Origin: Acetatifactor muris
Lineage (GTDB): Bacteria > Bacillota > Clostridia > Lachnospirales > Lachnospiraceae
DNA length: 64,000 bases
Direction of reading: 5' to 3'
Assembly (NCBI GenBank): GCA_023663635.1
Contig: JAMPHD010000005.1
Location: 1-64,000, forward strand
The notes beneath the pieces were generated by a model. It was not told the origin of the DNA, ran no database searches, and worked only from the letters and a program-made list of their open reading frames with translations. How positions within the stretch are numbered: the stretch's first letter is position 1; every line of letters starts with the position of its first letter. The position numbers were made by a program, and so were the translations under genes. Below are positions 42,014-51,170 of this stretch, in pieces.

Positions 42014-42745
42014 CTATTTGTTCAATACGATGACCACGGGATGTCTCTCGGAAACAGTCCCTGCGGCCCCTGCCGTTTCGCCGTCATTTGCCGTCCCGCC
42101 GGCGCTCACGCTGCCGTCAGACAAAATCTCCGCATTCCCGCTGATATACGCGACCTTGTAGGGACAATAGATCCTGGTGCCGGATCTCTGTCCGGACTCT
42201 TGTCCTGCTGCCTCCGCATCCGGAACGGAATCCTCCGCCCATATGACCACATGTCTGCCGGCCATCTCGGTGGAAGTCAGCTCCGTCGCCCCGATACTCT
42301 TTTTCTTCCCGCTGTCATAGAGTTTCTCGCCCAGTGTCGCAAAATCGTAGCCCGCCGCCTTTGCCTCCGCTATGGTGCCGTAGAACAGCGTGTTGCCCGT
42401 GTAATCCGCATAGACATCCGCCCCGTTAAAGGCGAAACTCACGATCACGGAGCCGTCACCCCGCTCAAGCTCCGCCACCTGCTCAAGCATCGCGGGCGCG
42501 ACACTTCCGGTCTGATTGGCGGTGTTGTAGGCGGCAAGCTCCTCCTGCGCCATCTTCCGAAGATTGGCGGGATCATAATATTCCCGGTCCAGAACATCCA
42601 CAAAATGAGCCGTGACAATGCCGTTTTTATCAATGACGAGACTGGTCTCCTCCACCACATCCGGCACTTTCGCCGCGCCGCATCCGGCGAGCAGTAATGC
42701 TCCCATCGCCAATCCCATACAAATGATACGATTATGTATTTTCAT
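42014..42745 (-). CDS. Putative lipoprotein
   Basis: The 243-aa protein starts [23 protein letters not shown], a lipoprotein signal peptide with lipobox LAGC. The extracytoplasmic part has few hallmarks: [37 protein letters not shown] near residue 40 and a C-terminal [15 protein letters not shown] end. No family was recognised. The start at 42745 follows AAGGAGATAT; an upstream ATG at 42769 lacks a site. It lies just downstream of recO, nine bases upstream of glyS. Confidence 0.75.
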   Translation of the reverse strand: MKIHNRIICMGLAMGALLLAGCGAAKVPDVVEETSLVIDKNGIVTAHFVDVLDREYYDPANLRKMAQEELAAYNTANQTGSVAPAMLEQVAELERGDGSVIVSFAFNGADVYADYTGNTLFYGTIAEAKAAGYDFATLGEKLYDSGKKKSIGATELTSTEMAGRHVVIWAEDSVPDAEAAGQESGQRSGTRIYCPYKVAYISGNAEILSDGSVSAGGTANDGETAGAAGTVSERHPVVIVLNK

Positions 42746-42797
42746 TCTGCGATATCTCCTTACCGTCAATCTGCCTTTTCACAGACCATATCAAATT

Positions 42798-43448
42798 CTA
42801 ACACAGAGTTTTGAGTATTTCAAGACTTTTGAAATCATGATTCAGAAACCGCCGTCCGTAATCCGCCGCTATCTGCTCAAGCTGTGCCAAGACCTCCTCC
42901 GTCACGGCGAAAGTATAGAGTCTCTCCACCGGGCTCTCCGCTATGTACCGCAGGGCATAGGCCGTGGATTCCAAAAGATCCCTGTCCGCGGGGACTCCCG
43001 GGAATTCTCCGTTCACGGCGATGGCCTTCAGTTCAAACACGCATTTCACAAGGGGATTCGGCAGAGAGGCGGCGCACAGCGCCCGAAGGGACTGATACAA
43101 AAGTTTCAGCATCTCCCGCTCGTCATTGTTCTCCCGGGTGTAATAATCCGCCACCTCCAGAAAATACATTCCGTAATAGGCGCCCACATAGTCCGTCATC
43201 AGCTCCTCAAAATAATTGGCGATCTCCGCCTCCGTCACCGTGTAGGAATTTTTACCCTCATACAGCTTGAAAGTGCCGAAGGCAAAGAGATTGGAGGCGG
43301 CCGCCAGTCGGCTCCCCGGCTTTCTCGCCCCTCTGGCGAAGGCGGAGATCTTCCCCCTCTCGCGGGTGAGAATGCTCACCCGCCTGTCATATTCCCCTAT
43401 GGGGGATTGTTTTAACACCACGCCTGTCACCTGAACGAATCCCTGCAT
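42798..43448 (-). CDS. recO: DNA repair protein RecO
   Basis: The 216-aa protein has the RecO N-terminal OB-fold: VTGVVLKQSPIGEYDRRVSILTRERGKISAFARGARKPGSRLAAAS (in segments). The C-terminal helical domain has YFLEVADYYTREN and FELKAIAVNGEFP. It lacks the four-cysteine zinc motif of many RecOs and is a little short. It loads RecA with RecR. The start at 43448 (MQGFVQVTG) follows GATGGAGATAT. The era gene upstream is a typical neighbour. Confidence 0.88.
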   Translation of the reverse strand: MQGFVQVTGVVLKQSPIGEYDRRVSILTRERGKISAFARGARKPGSRLAAASNLFAFGTFKLYEGKNSYTVTEAEIANYFEELMTDYVGAYYGMYFLEVADYYTRENNDEREMLKLLYQSLRALCAASLPNPLVKCVFELKAIAVNGEFPGVPADRDLLESTAYALRYIAESPVERLYTFAVTEEVLAQLEQIAADYGRRFLNHDFKSLEILKTLC

Positions 43449-43657
43449 ATATCTCCATCCATTCTCTCCGTGTACGCGCCTTCCCCCGGCGCGTCCGCGG
43501 ACACATCCGCCACATCGCATCCCAATGTTTCCCGATAATCGGACTTGCAGCCGGCAGACCCCGTCCCGGACTGCCGGCTGTAACTTGCTCTGTATGATAA
43601 ATAATCTTCGATCTTACCCGTACTCTCGAATTGCTGCCAGTAATTTTGTGTCTGCAT
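43427..43657 (-). CDS. Small hypothetical protein, 76 aa, overlapping recO
   Basis: The 76-aa protein begins MQTQNYWQQFESTGKIEDYLSY, a pattern I have seen in small Clostridia proteins but cannot name. The C-terminus is low in features. Its ATG follows AGGGGGAAG, a strong site, and its end overlaps recO by 22 bases. It therefore looks genuinely translated. It lies between era and recO. Confidence 0.6.
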   Translation of the reverse strand: MQTQNYWQQFESTGKIEDYLSYRASYSRQSGTGSAGCKSDYRETLGCDVADVSADAPGEGAYTERMDGDICRDSFR

Positions 43658-43714
43658 TTACGCTTCCCCCTATCTGTGTTGTATGTTGGATAGGGTCTGC
43701 AATAGGAGTGTTTT

Positions 43715-44632
43715 TTATTCCCCGGCGATGCCCTCCTTGGGGTCATATCCAAAATTTCTCAGCAGGAAATCGCTGTCCCGCCAATCCTTCTTCACCTTCA
43801 CCCAAAGTTTCAGATTGACCTGCATTTCCATCAGATCCTCTATGTCCCTCCGGGCATCCGTGCCAATCTTCTTGAGCATCCGTCCTCCCTTGCCGATGAT
43901 GATGCCCTTGTGGGAATCCCGCTCGCACACGATGGTGGCCTCGATATGGCAGATTTTGCCTTCCTCCTTCATGCTCTCGATGCTGACGGCGATGCCGTGG
44001 GGGATCTCCTCCTCCAGAAGTCTCAGCGCCTTCTCCCGGATCAGCTCCGCCACGATCTGCCGCACGGGCTGGTCAGTGACGGTGTCCTCGTCATAAAAGG
44101 GCTCCCCATAGGGAAGATATTGCACGATACACTTCACCAGTTCCTCCGTGTTATCGCCCTTTAGGGCGGACACCGGCACGATCTCCCCAAAGTCCAGTTC
44201 TCCCCGATAGGCGTCGATAAATTTGAGGATCTGCTCCTTCGGGATCGTGTCAGTCTTGTTGATCACCAGGATCACCGGCGTCCGCGTCCGCTTGAGCTGT
44301 TGGATGATATGGCGCTCCCCCGCGCCGATGAAGGTGCTCGGCTCCACCAGCCAGAGGATCACGTCCACGTCCCTGAGCGTCCCCTCCGCCACATTCACCA
44401 TATAGTCTCCCAGTTTGTTCTTCGCCTTGTGGATGCCCGGCGTGTCCAGAAACACGATCTGGGCCTCTTCGGTGGTCAGCACGGTGCGTATGCGGTTTCT
44501 GGTGGTCTGGGGCTTTCGGGAGGTGATGGCGATCTTCTGTCCGATCAGCCGGTTCATCAAAGTGGACTTCCCCACATTGGGTCTCCCGATCAGCGCCACG
44601 AACCCCGATCTGTATGCAGCATTCTCACTCAT
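43715..44632 (-). CDS. era: GTPase Era
   Basis: The 305-aa protein has the G-domain motifs GRPNVGKST (G1), DTPG (G3) and VINKTDTIPKE (G4). The C-terminal KH domain has GIIIGKGGRMLKKIGTDARRDIEDLMEMQVNLKLWVKVKKDWRD (in segments). It binds 16S rRNA during small-subunit maturation. The start at 44632 (MSENAAYRSGFVAL) is chosen because the G domain begins right after; an upstream ATG exists. It is close to recO, as in many Firmicutes. Confidence 0.95.
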   Translation of the reverse strand: MSENAAYRSGFVALIGRPNVGKSTLMNRLIGQKIAITSRKPQTTRNRIRTVLTTEEAQIVFLDTPGIHKAKNKLGDYMVNVAEGTLRDVDVILWLVEPSTFIGAGERHIIQQLKRTRTPVILVINKTDTIPKEQILKFIDAYRGELDFGEIVPVSALKGDNTEELVKCIVQYLPYGEPFYDEDTVTDQPVRQIVAELIREKALRLLEEEIPHGIAVSIESMKEEGKICHIEATIVCERDSHKGIIIGKGGRMLKKIGTDARRDIEDLMEMQVNLKLWVKVKKDWRDSDFLLRNFGYDPKEGIAGE

Positions 44633-44639
44633 AATGTTC

Positions 44640-45776
44640 TCACTTTTCCGTTTTGATGCCCTCCGGGGCAATTTGTGTATCCGCGGATGTCATCTTCCGC
44701 AATTTGGCCTCTTTCTTCCTGCGGCCGCGCCGTATGAGCAGTCTGACCGTCACCACGATCGCGCAGATGACCGCCGCCCAGATCAGCAGATAGGGCACAT
44801 GCACCACGATCCAAACGCAGAAGTTCACAAATCCGTCCTTCACATTCTCCACACTGTCCATGAAACCGCCCGCCATCCGATCCCAGGCGCTCTCCTCCTC
44901 CACGGGGGTCAGCTCCCGAACCTCGCGGATGTCCATATACACCGTGGAGAACTCCACCTGATTGTCATAGGTGCGAAGCTGCGAACCCATGCTCTCCAAC
45001 TGATAGCGCACGGTGGACATTCTGTCCTCGATGATGAGGATATCTTCCATGCTCTCCGCCCGGGACAGGAGTTCCTGCAGGCGCTCCTGCTCCGTCTCCA
45101 GAGACTCCTTCCTGCTCTCCAGATCCACATAGGTCAGCGTCACATCCTGCACGTTCTCGGAGCGCCTGATGATATTGCCGGCCTCCGACACCATATAGAG
45201 GAAATCGTTGAGCTTATCCTTGGGGATACGCGCGGTGAGGGAGGAATTCCTGTTGCCGCCGCCATAGGAATACCTGCTGCCGTTGTAGGTGTTCATGTTC
45301 TCTATGTATCCGCCCAACAGATTCACCTGCTCCTCCACGGCGGCGAGCATGGAATCAAACTCCTTGGTCTCCACCTCCAGATCCACCGTCCGGATCAGTT
45401 TGCGCGAGTCAAAATACGCGGAGTTGTCCACTGCCGGAGCCCCTCCGCTCATGCCCGCGGAGTCCGAGACGGCCCCAAAACCGTTCTCCGTCACCGCCTC
45501 CGCCGTGTAATACTCGTCATACGCGCCCGCCGCAGATGCCGCGTCATAGCTTGCGCTTGCGCTCCCGTTGCTGACGGCCATGGGAACTCCCGTCATTTCC
45601 ATGAGTCCGCTGTCCTTCAAGGCGTTTCCGCACGCGGTCAGGCCGAGCAGCATGACCACGGCCATGGCCACCGATATCCGTCTCATGATCGCTTTTTCCG
45701 GATTGGTTTTGTTCGCATTAGCCTTGTTCGCGCTGTCTTTGTTCATACTGATCTTTTTCATCATCCCTTTTTTCAT
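44640..45776 (-). CDS. DUF4349-type membrane lipoprotein
   Basis: The 378-aa protein has a charged N-terminus, a signal segment ending LGLTACG (lipobox), and a DUF4349-like domain: IRTVDLEVETKEFDSMLAAVEEQVNLLGGYIENMNTY and LTARIPKDKLNDFLYMVSEAGNIIRRSENVQDVTLTYVDLESRKESLE (in segments). A coiled-coil follows, then a C-terminal transmembrane helix (VHVPYLLIWAAVICAIVVTVRLLI). Function is unknown; DUF4349 proteins are envelope proteins. The start at 45776 follows GAGGAGG. It is seven bases upstream of era. Confidence 0.8.
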   Translation of the reverse strand: MKKGMMKKISMNKDSANKANANKTNPEKAIMRRISVAMAVVMLLGLTACGNALKDSGLMEMTGVPMAVSNGSASASYDAASAAGAYDEYYTAEAVTENGFGAVSDSAGMSGGAPAVDNSAYFDSRKLIRTVDLEVETKEFDSMLAAVEEQVNLLGGYIENMNTYNGSRYSYGGGNRNSSLTARIPKDKLNDFLYMVSEAGNIIRRSENVQDVTLTYVDLESRKESLETEQERLQELLSRAESMEDILIIEDRMSTVRYQLESMGSQLRTYDNQVEFSTVYMDIREVRELTPVEEESAWDRMAGGFMDSVENVKDGFVNFCVWIVVHVPYLLIWAAVICAIVVTVRLLIRRGRRKKEAKLRKMTSADTQIAPEGIKTEK

Positions 45777-45833
45777 AATCCGCCTCCTCTTTCCGAGCGC
45801 CCTGTGTTGTCGCTTCATGATAAAAGACGCGGA

Positions 45834-48785
45834 TCACGCGAAAAGGTTCTCCAATTTCAGGAAAAGTTTCTCCTCGGATTTAAGATGCCCCGCGTTGCCC
45901 ACCACGCAGAGGAAATCATCCGCCATAAAGGCGCTGATATGCCCGGCAAGCCCACGGATGGTCTCCGCGTCAGCGGAGAGGATCTCATCCCGCTCCCTCT
46001 GCAGAAACTCTCCGTCCAATCCCGTCATATAGGCGCTCAGGCCGAACAATCCCTTCGCCGCGGGATTCATGGGCATATCGAGATCGCTGATGGCCCCGAT
46101 GATATATCGGGTCATGGTGCGCTCGTCCGCCTCGTAACGCGCGATGGTCTCCGCCGCCTTCTCATAGACCTTCAGAGTGCCCGCAAGATTCGGATCCCTG
46201 TAGGAGACAAAATAGCTCTCCCCGGTCCTCCCGAAACTGCACATGCAGCCGTAGGCGCCGCCCTTCACGCGCACATTGCTCCACAGATATTCATATCCCA
46301 TCATCACCTTCAGCACTTTCAGCGCGCCGGTGTATGGCAGTCCCTTCCTCCTGAAATTGCCCGCGCGGCACACATACTGAATCTGTCCCGCCGTCATGAA
46401 ACCCTCATTGCCGCGCACGGGATCGGGCCTGTAGGCGGCTTTCTCCACGGGATCCGTATACAGCGCCGCCTTAAGCCGCGCCACCGGCTCCGCCAGACTC
46501 TCCGCAACCTTCCCGTCCCCCACGAAATCCACCATGAGATTCTCCGGGCGGAAGATCATTTTGGACAAAGTCCGCAGTTTCTCCGTCAGCTCCGCTTTTT
46601 TCTCCTCGAAATGCTCGTCCAGATCCGCCACCAGACGATAGAAGGGAACCCCCGAGAGCATCTCACTCAGGCATCCCGACACGCTGCCGTAGGACAGAGC
46701 CCGCCCGGCAGCCACGCTATGCCCCGCCGAGAGCATCTGCGCCTGCATACGGGACTTGCCCTCCGCCAAGATTTCCTTTAAGCGCTTTCCGTCGGTGAGA
46801 TCGCTCGTGAGCATGATCTCCCGCATCAGCTCCAGAGCGGCCTCCAGTCTGTCCTCAAAAGCCTTGGTCTTTAACTCCAGCGTGACCGTACACCGGTCCG
46901 GATCCTCTACGCGGCTGTAGGCGTTGTTCACCGCGGCCATGCCTCCCGTGACCAGATTGATCTCGTTGAACAGATCTCCATAGCCGTAATGCTCCGTGTT
47001 GAGCATGCCCAGACATCCCTTTAAGATGCCGACATAGGGAAAATATTCCCCCGGGATCTCATCCAATGTAAAGATCAGCCGCAGATAGCCGATGCCGTTG
47101 GTGGGAATATCGTGATAAATGAGCGTGGTATCCCCAAGCTTTCGCTCCTCAACCACCGGGCGGGCTGCCTCCTTCTTCAGATCCTCCCTCGCGAGAGTCG
47201 GGATCTTCGCCAGATCCTCCGGGGAATCCTCCGTCTCCTGAAACAGGCGCAGCCGCTCCTGTTTATCCAGAACCTCTTTGATCTCCTCCTCGGACATGGC
47301 TGCCTTCTTCGCCGCCAGTTCGGCCGCAAGCCCGCTCTCTCTCTGCTCCAAGAGCCCTTCCACGGGCTTTAGGATCACCATGCTGCGGTGCCTGTTCTCC
47401 AACAGATACCTGCGCACCAAACCCTCAAAATATCCTTTGTCCGCCTTCTCCCGAAGGGACTTGAACACCTCCAAAAGTTCCACATAGGCGAAAGGCCGCC
47501 TCTCGTCATAGAGCCAGGAGTCCATCATCTGCAGCCCGTACATCAAGCCCTTGGGATAGGAACCGAAATCCGCCTCCCTGTACTTGAACTCATAATAGTT
47601 CAGAGCCGCCTGCAGAGCCTTCCCGTCAAATCCCTCCCCGGCGATCCGCTCCAACACCTCGCGGACCGTGTCCGTAAACTCCTGCTGTTTCTCCATGGAG
47701 ACGCCCTTGGCGATCACGCTGAAATACGGCTGTCTGATGCCGCCCTCCCAGATGCTGTACACGTCCCTGCCGATCCCCCGGTCCACCAGAGTCTGTTTCA
47801 GGGGCGCTCCGGGCGCGGAACACAGCGCGTAATCCAAAATCTCAAATGCCGTGGACAACTCACTGTCCGTGCTCTCTCCCACGGAAAAGTTGAGGGAAAA
47901 ATAGGTGTTCTCCTCCGGATCCTCCCCCTCATTCAAGGGATACTCTTTGACGATGGCATCAGGCGCAGGATTCTCCTCAGGCTCCTTTCCGATCCCGGAG
48001 GAGACTTTCAGAGCCTCAAAGCGAGAGAGATACCGTTCATCCATAAAGCGAAGTCTCTCCTCCATGTCCATATCTCCATAGAGATAGATATAGCTGTTGG
48101 AGGGATGGTAGTATTTGCCGTGAAAATCCAAAAACTCCTCATATTTAAGCTCAGGGATCACCTTGGGGTCGCCGCCGGACTCCACGCCATAGGCGGTATG
48201 CGGATAGAGGGAATTCATGATGGACGTCTCCAACACATCGTCCGGAGAGGAATACGCCCCCTTCATCTCGTTGTAGACCACGCCGTTGATACTCAGTTCT
48301 CCGTCCTCGTCCTCCAATTCATAGTGCCAACCCTCCTGGCGGAAGATCTCCTCTCTGTCATAGATATTGGGATAAAAGACCGCGTCCAGATACACATGCA
48401 TCAGATTCTTAAAATCTTTGTCATTACAGCCGGCCACGGGATAGAGTGTCTTGTCCGGATAGGTCATGGCGTTCAGAAAAGTGTTCAGGGAACCCTTCAC
48501 CAGTTCCACAAAGGGATCCTTCACCGGAAAATCCTTCGAGCCGCAGAGCACGGAATGCTCCAGAATATGCGCCACTCCCGTGGAATCCTCCGGCGGCGTG
48601 CGAAATCCGATGTAGAACACCTTGTTCTCATCGTCATTGGAGAGCAATACCACCCTTGCCCCCGTCTTCTTGTGCCTGAGCAGCATACCCATGCTGTCAA
48701 TATCTTTGAGTTCTCTTTGCTCCACGATCTCGTAGGCCTCCGGAATGTCCCTGACCTCAACCCTGCGGCGTACCTGATTTCCCAT
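45834..48785 (-). CDS. M16C insulinase-family zinc peptidase (presequence protease type)
   Basis: The 983-aa protein has the inverted zinc motif in GVAHILEHSVLCGS (HxxEH) near residue 60, plus a downstream EMKGAYSSPDDVLE glutamate. The four-domain M16C architecture is seen in FTLDEIPGEYFPYVGILKGCLG and VRVKGGAYGCMCSFGRTGESYFVSYRDPN. Such peptidases degrade short peptides inside the cell. The start at 48785 (MGNQVRRRVEVRD) is preferred. It lies downstream of a hypothetical protein and upstream of the DUF4349 gene. Confidence 0.92.
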   Translation of the reverse strand: MGNQVRRRVEVRDIPEAYEIVEQRELKDIDSMGMLLRHKKTGARVVLLSNDDENKVFYIGFRTPPEDSTGVAHILEHSVLCGSKDFPVKDPFVELVKGSLNTFLNAMTYPDKTLYPVAGCNDKDFKNLMHVYLDAVFYPNIYDREEIFRQEGWHYELEDEDGELSINGVVYNEMKGAYSSPDDVLETSIMNSLYPHTAYGVESGGDPKVIPELKYEEFLDFHGKYYHPSNSYIYLYGDMDMEERLRFMDERYLSRFEALKVSSGIGKEPEENPAPDAIVKEYPLNEGEDPEENTYFSLNFSVGESTDSELSTAFEILDYALCSAPGAPLKQTLVDRGIGRDVYSIWEGGIRQPYFSVIAKGVSMEKQQEFTDTVREVLERIAGEGFDGKALQAALNYYEFKYREADFGSYPKGLMYGLQMMDSWLYDERRPFAYVELLEVFKSLREKADKGYFEGLVRRYLLENRHRSMVILKPVEGLLEQRESGLAAELAAKKAAMSEEEIKEVLDKQERLRLFQETEDSPEDLAKIPTLAREDLKKEAARPVVEERKLGDTTLIYHDIPTNGIGYLRLIFTLDEIPGEYFPYVGILKGCLGMLNTEHYGYGDLFNEINLVTGGMAAVNNAYSRVEDPDRCTVTLELKTKAFEDRLEAALELMREIMLTSDLTDGKRLKEILAEGKSRMQAQMLSAGHSVAAGRALSYGSVSGCLSEMLSGVPFYRLVADLDEHFEEKKAELTEKLRTLSKMIFRPENLMVDFVGDGKVAESLAEPVARLKAALYTDPVEKAAYRPDPVRGNEGFMTAGQIQYVCRAGNFRRKGLPYTGALKVLKVMMGYEYLWSNVRVKGGAYGCMCSFGRTGESYFVSYRDPNLAGTLKVYEKAAETIARYEADERTMTRYIIGAISDLDMPMNPAAKGLFGLSAYMTGLDGEFLQRERDEILSADAETIRGLAGHISAFMADDFLCVVGNAGHLKSEEKLFLKLENLFA

Positions 48786-48830
48786 GTTCAATCTCCTCAC
48801 TCTCTCCTGCCGTCCCCGGCTCTTCCTCCG

Positions 48831-49250
48831 TCAAAATCCCATCATGGCCAGTTTGCTCACGATCAGCTCCTGCACCACCAACCCCATCTCTTCCTTGCGG
48901 TCGGCGGACAGTCCCGCCAACTGCTCCACGGGCCAGACACGGGTGACATATTCCTTCTTTACTTTGCCCGACAGACTCCTCTTGCTCTCGATCACATTGA
49001 CCTTCACGCGGGCCTTCAACTGTCTGTATATTTTCACCAAAAAACTCTCTGCCTTCAGATAATACAGGTGCGTCTCCAGGGTGTCCTCCAAATCCGCCTC
49101 CGGCAACAGATAGCGTTCCACGATCAGCTGAAATTTAAACGGAATGCTCTCCGTCTCCAACATCTCCCCGAAAGTATATTTGCTGCCGATATACACGGAG
49201 GACACGTCCTGAATGCAATATTTGTAGTCTTCATATATGGTATTATTCAT
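48831..49250 (-). CDS. Hypothetical protein, 139 aa
   Basis: The 139-aa protein has IYEDYKYCIQDVSSVYIGSKYTFGEML and LEDTLETHLYYLKAESFLVKIYRQLKARVKVNVIESKRSL (in segments), with a helix-rich C-terminus. No signal peptide, membrane segment or known motif is visible. Its ATG overlaps the upstream sigma-like gene by eight bases, so the two are probably coupled. Function unknown. Confidence 0.7.
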   Translation of the reverse strand: MNNTIYEDYKYCIQDVSSVYIGSKYTFGEMLETESIPFKFQLIVERYLLPEADLEDTLETHLYYLKAESFLVKIYRQLKARVKVNVIESKRSLSGKVKKEYVTRVWPVEQLAGLSADRKEEMGLVVQELIVSKLAMMGF

Positions 49251-49986
49251 CCGTCAGATCTCCGATCATAAAACCGCTGATGCGCATGGCCTCCCGGATC
49301 CTGCTCTCACTCATGCCCGTCTCCCTCGCAAGCTCTTCCACCGTCACCTTTCGGCGAAGTTCCTCCGCCAGGGCGCCCGCCTGTTTGGCCACTTTATTCA
49401 CCCGGTCCTCAGCCTTCTTATCCGCCTCCCTGTTCTTCGCCGTCTCGGCAATGATATCCTCCATGGCGTTCATCATCATCCGGCCCAACATTCCCTGCGC
49501 CTCATCCGGGCTCTCCAGACTGCCCAACAGCCCGACACCCGCCACCAACGCCGCGTTGCCCTCGCCGATCAGATCCTCCGTGCAGACTCCCTGACCCGCA
49601 TAGAGTTTGGCGACCTCCACCACATCTTTCAGATAAATCTCCGCCAAGCGGCCCTGCGCGCCCGCATCCCCCGCCATGGCGGATATGGTGTATGCCTCCA
49701 CCTGTCCGGGCGTGTATTCGGGCAGAGCGGACAGCTCATCCAGATAATTTTGCAGATAGTCCCGCTCCGCCTCCGTCAGATACTCGTCCGGATCCGCCGG
49801 GCGGTCGATGCCTACATGATGTTTGTCCAGATAGTCATATATTAACTTAAGCCTGTCCTCATCCAATTCAAACTGCGCAAAAGCCTCCTCCACCTGCCGA
49901 CGGCTCACGCAGTTCCCCTGTTCCTTGGCCAGACTGCGCACCTCCTCCAGAGTCCGCGCGAATAACAGTTCCCTGTTTGTCTCCAT
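49243..49986 (-). CDS. Sigma-70-like protein lacking region 4
   Basis: The 247-aa protein starts with a region 1.1-like segment (CVSRRQVEEAFAQFELDEDRLKLIYDYLDKHHVGID). It then has a region 2-like helix set (LAEIYLKDVVEVAKLYAGQGVCTEDLIGEGNAALVAGVGLLG in segments) and a region 3-like HTH (VTVEELARETGMSESRIREAMRISG). Region 4, which contacts the -35 element, is absent. It may bind RNA polymerase core or DNA without forming a full sigma factor. The start follows GGGAGAGTGAGAAG. Target unknown. Confidence 0.7.
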   Translation of the reverse strand: METNRELLFARTLEEVRSLAKEQGNCVSRRQVEEAFAQFELDEDRLKLIYDYLDKHHVGIDRPADPDEYLTEAERDYLQNYLDELSALPEYTPGQVEAYTISAMAGDAGAQGRLAEIYLKDVVEVAKLYAGQGVCTEDLIGEGNAALVAGVGLLGSLESPDEAQGMLGRMMMNAMEDIIAETAKNREADKKAEDRVNKVAKQAGALAEELRRKVTVEELARETGMSESRIREAMRISGFMIGDLTDE

Positions 49987-50012
49987 CTTCTCACTCTCCC
50001 CGCCCTACAGGC

Positions 50013-50915
50013 TCACACTTTGTGCTCATGGGTGAACAGATGCTGCTGACAATACTCATAGTTGCCCGCGCACTTGGAACAATAACGAAATTCCAGCGTG
50101 GGATCATCCGCGTCCGTCCTGCCGCAGATACAGCATCTGTGTCCGGACTGTTTTACGCCGTCCCGCACCTGCTGTTGAAAATGCACCTTGCGCCTGATCT
50201 GTTTGGGATTCAGGTGAGACCATCTGCGGTTCCTCATCCAGAAAATCAGGAAGTTGACTAAAGACGCCCCGATGGCCACCATGCCAAACCAGAAGATCGG
50301 AAGATAAAAGCCGAACATGAAATACCGGACCATATCGATCAACAGCATCACACCGTAGATGATGCCGAGCCATTTTACCTTCACGGGGATCACGAACATC
50401 AGCAGCACCTGCATCTCGGGCCAAGTGGCCGCAAAGGCCAGAAAGATGGACATGTTGATATAGTAGGTGCTGAACATCAGCGCCCCGCCCTCAAAGAAAC
50501 CGGCGACTCCGCCGGGGTACCCTTCAAACCATGCGCCGGGCAGCAGCCAGCACACACCCATGCACAGGATAGCCGCGATGACCGTGATCAGTATTCCGCC
50601 GAAAATATAGACATTGTAGCGGTAAGTCCCCCAGGTGCGCTCCAGCGTGGTGCCGATGCTGTAGTAGAAAAAGAGCATGATCAGCGTGAAAATGCTCAGC
50701 TCCGAGGGCGGACTGATGACCCAGGTGAATATGCGCCAGATCTCCCCGTGCAGGATCCGATAGGGGTTCAGATTCAGGTAACTCATAAAATTGCCGTTGA
50801 CCAGAGTGATGACATAACCCGCCACATAACACATCACCAAAATGAGTGACAGGTTGGGAATGGCATATCTGCCGAACCTCTGCTCGAAACTGCCGGATTT
50901 TTTCTTTTTTGCCAT
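50013..50915 (-). CDS. Rhomboid-like membrane protein with C-terminal zinc motif
   Basis: The 300-aa protein has about six transmembrane helices with rhomboid-like motifs (NPYRILHGEIWRIFTWVISPP, GTTLERTWGTYRYNVYIFGG). The catalytic GxSG and final His are not visible, so it looks like an inactive rhomboid. The C-terminal cytosolic tail has CCICGRTDADDPTLEFRYCSKCAGNYEYCQQHLFTHEH (in segments), a likely zinc-binding module. Function unknown. The start follows AAAGGATGTGAAAGCGC. It is the last gene before the divergent promoter of the large activator gene. Confidence 0.75.
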   Translation of the reverse strand: MAKKKKSGSFEQRFGRYAIPNLSLILVMCYVAGYVITLVNGNFMSYLNLNPYRILHGEIWRIFTWVISPPSELSIFTLIMLFFYYSIGTTLERTWGTYRYNVYIFGGILITVIAAILCMGVCWLLPGAWFEGYPGGVAGFFEGGALMFSTYYINMSIFLAFAATWPEMQVLLMFVIPVKVKWLGIIYGVMLLIDMVRYFMFGFYLPIFWFGMVAIGASLVNFLIFWMRNRRWSHLNPKQIRRKVHFQQQVRDGVKQSGHRCCICGRTDADDPTLEFRYCSKCAGNYEYCQQHLFTHEHKV

Positions 50916-51067
50916 GCGCTTTCACATCCTTTATCATTTTTCACAAAAATGCAAATATGCATTCATTTTAACATGAGCTTTTACATAAGTAAACTAAGCA
51001 AATTTATTTTTGAACGATTTTTAGAAAGATTTTATTTTCCCGTCCGAATTCTTTCACATTTTGTTCG

Positions 51068-51096
51068 TTGCAATTTGCCTTTTATTATCGTATAAT
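51068..51096 (+). promoter_or_regulatory. Sigma-A promoter of the giant activator gene
   Basis: TTGCAA (51068-51073) and a perfect TATAAT (51091-51096) are separated by 17 bases, in AT-rich DNA about 75 bases before the start codon. Confidence 0.85.
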
Positions 51097-51111
51097 GACT
51101 TGGAATGTCGA

Positions 51112-51153
51112 TTTGAGCAATTTGAATCCGGGCAACCGGAGTTTAAGCAATTT
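51112..51153 (+). promoter_or_regulatory. 5' leader with direct repeats flanking a GNRA-type hairpin
   Basis: TTTGAGCAATTT (51112-51123) and TTTAAGCAATTT (51142-51153) are 12-bp direct repeats with a period of 30. Between them TCCGG-GCAA-CCGGA (51127-51140) forms a five-bp stem with a GNRA tetraloop. This precedes the AGGAAGG site of the activator gene. It could be a regulatory RNA structure or a protein site. Confidence 0.45.
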
Positions 51154-51170
51154 AGGAAGGATGATTTGTC

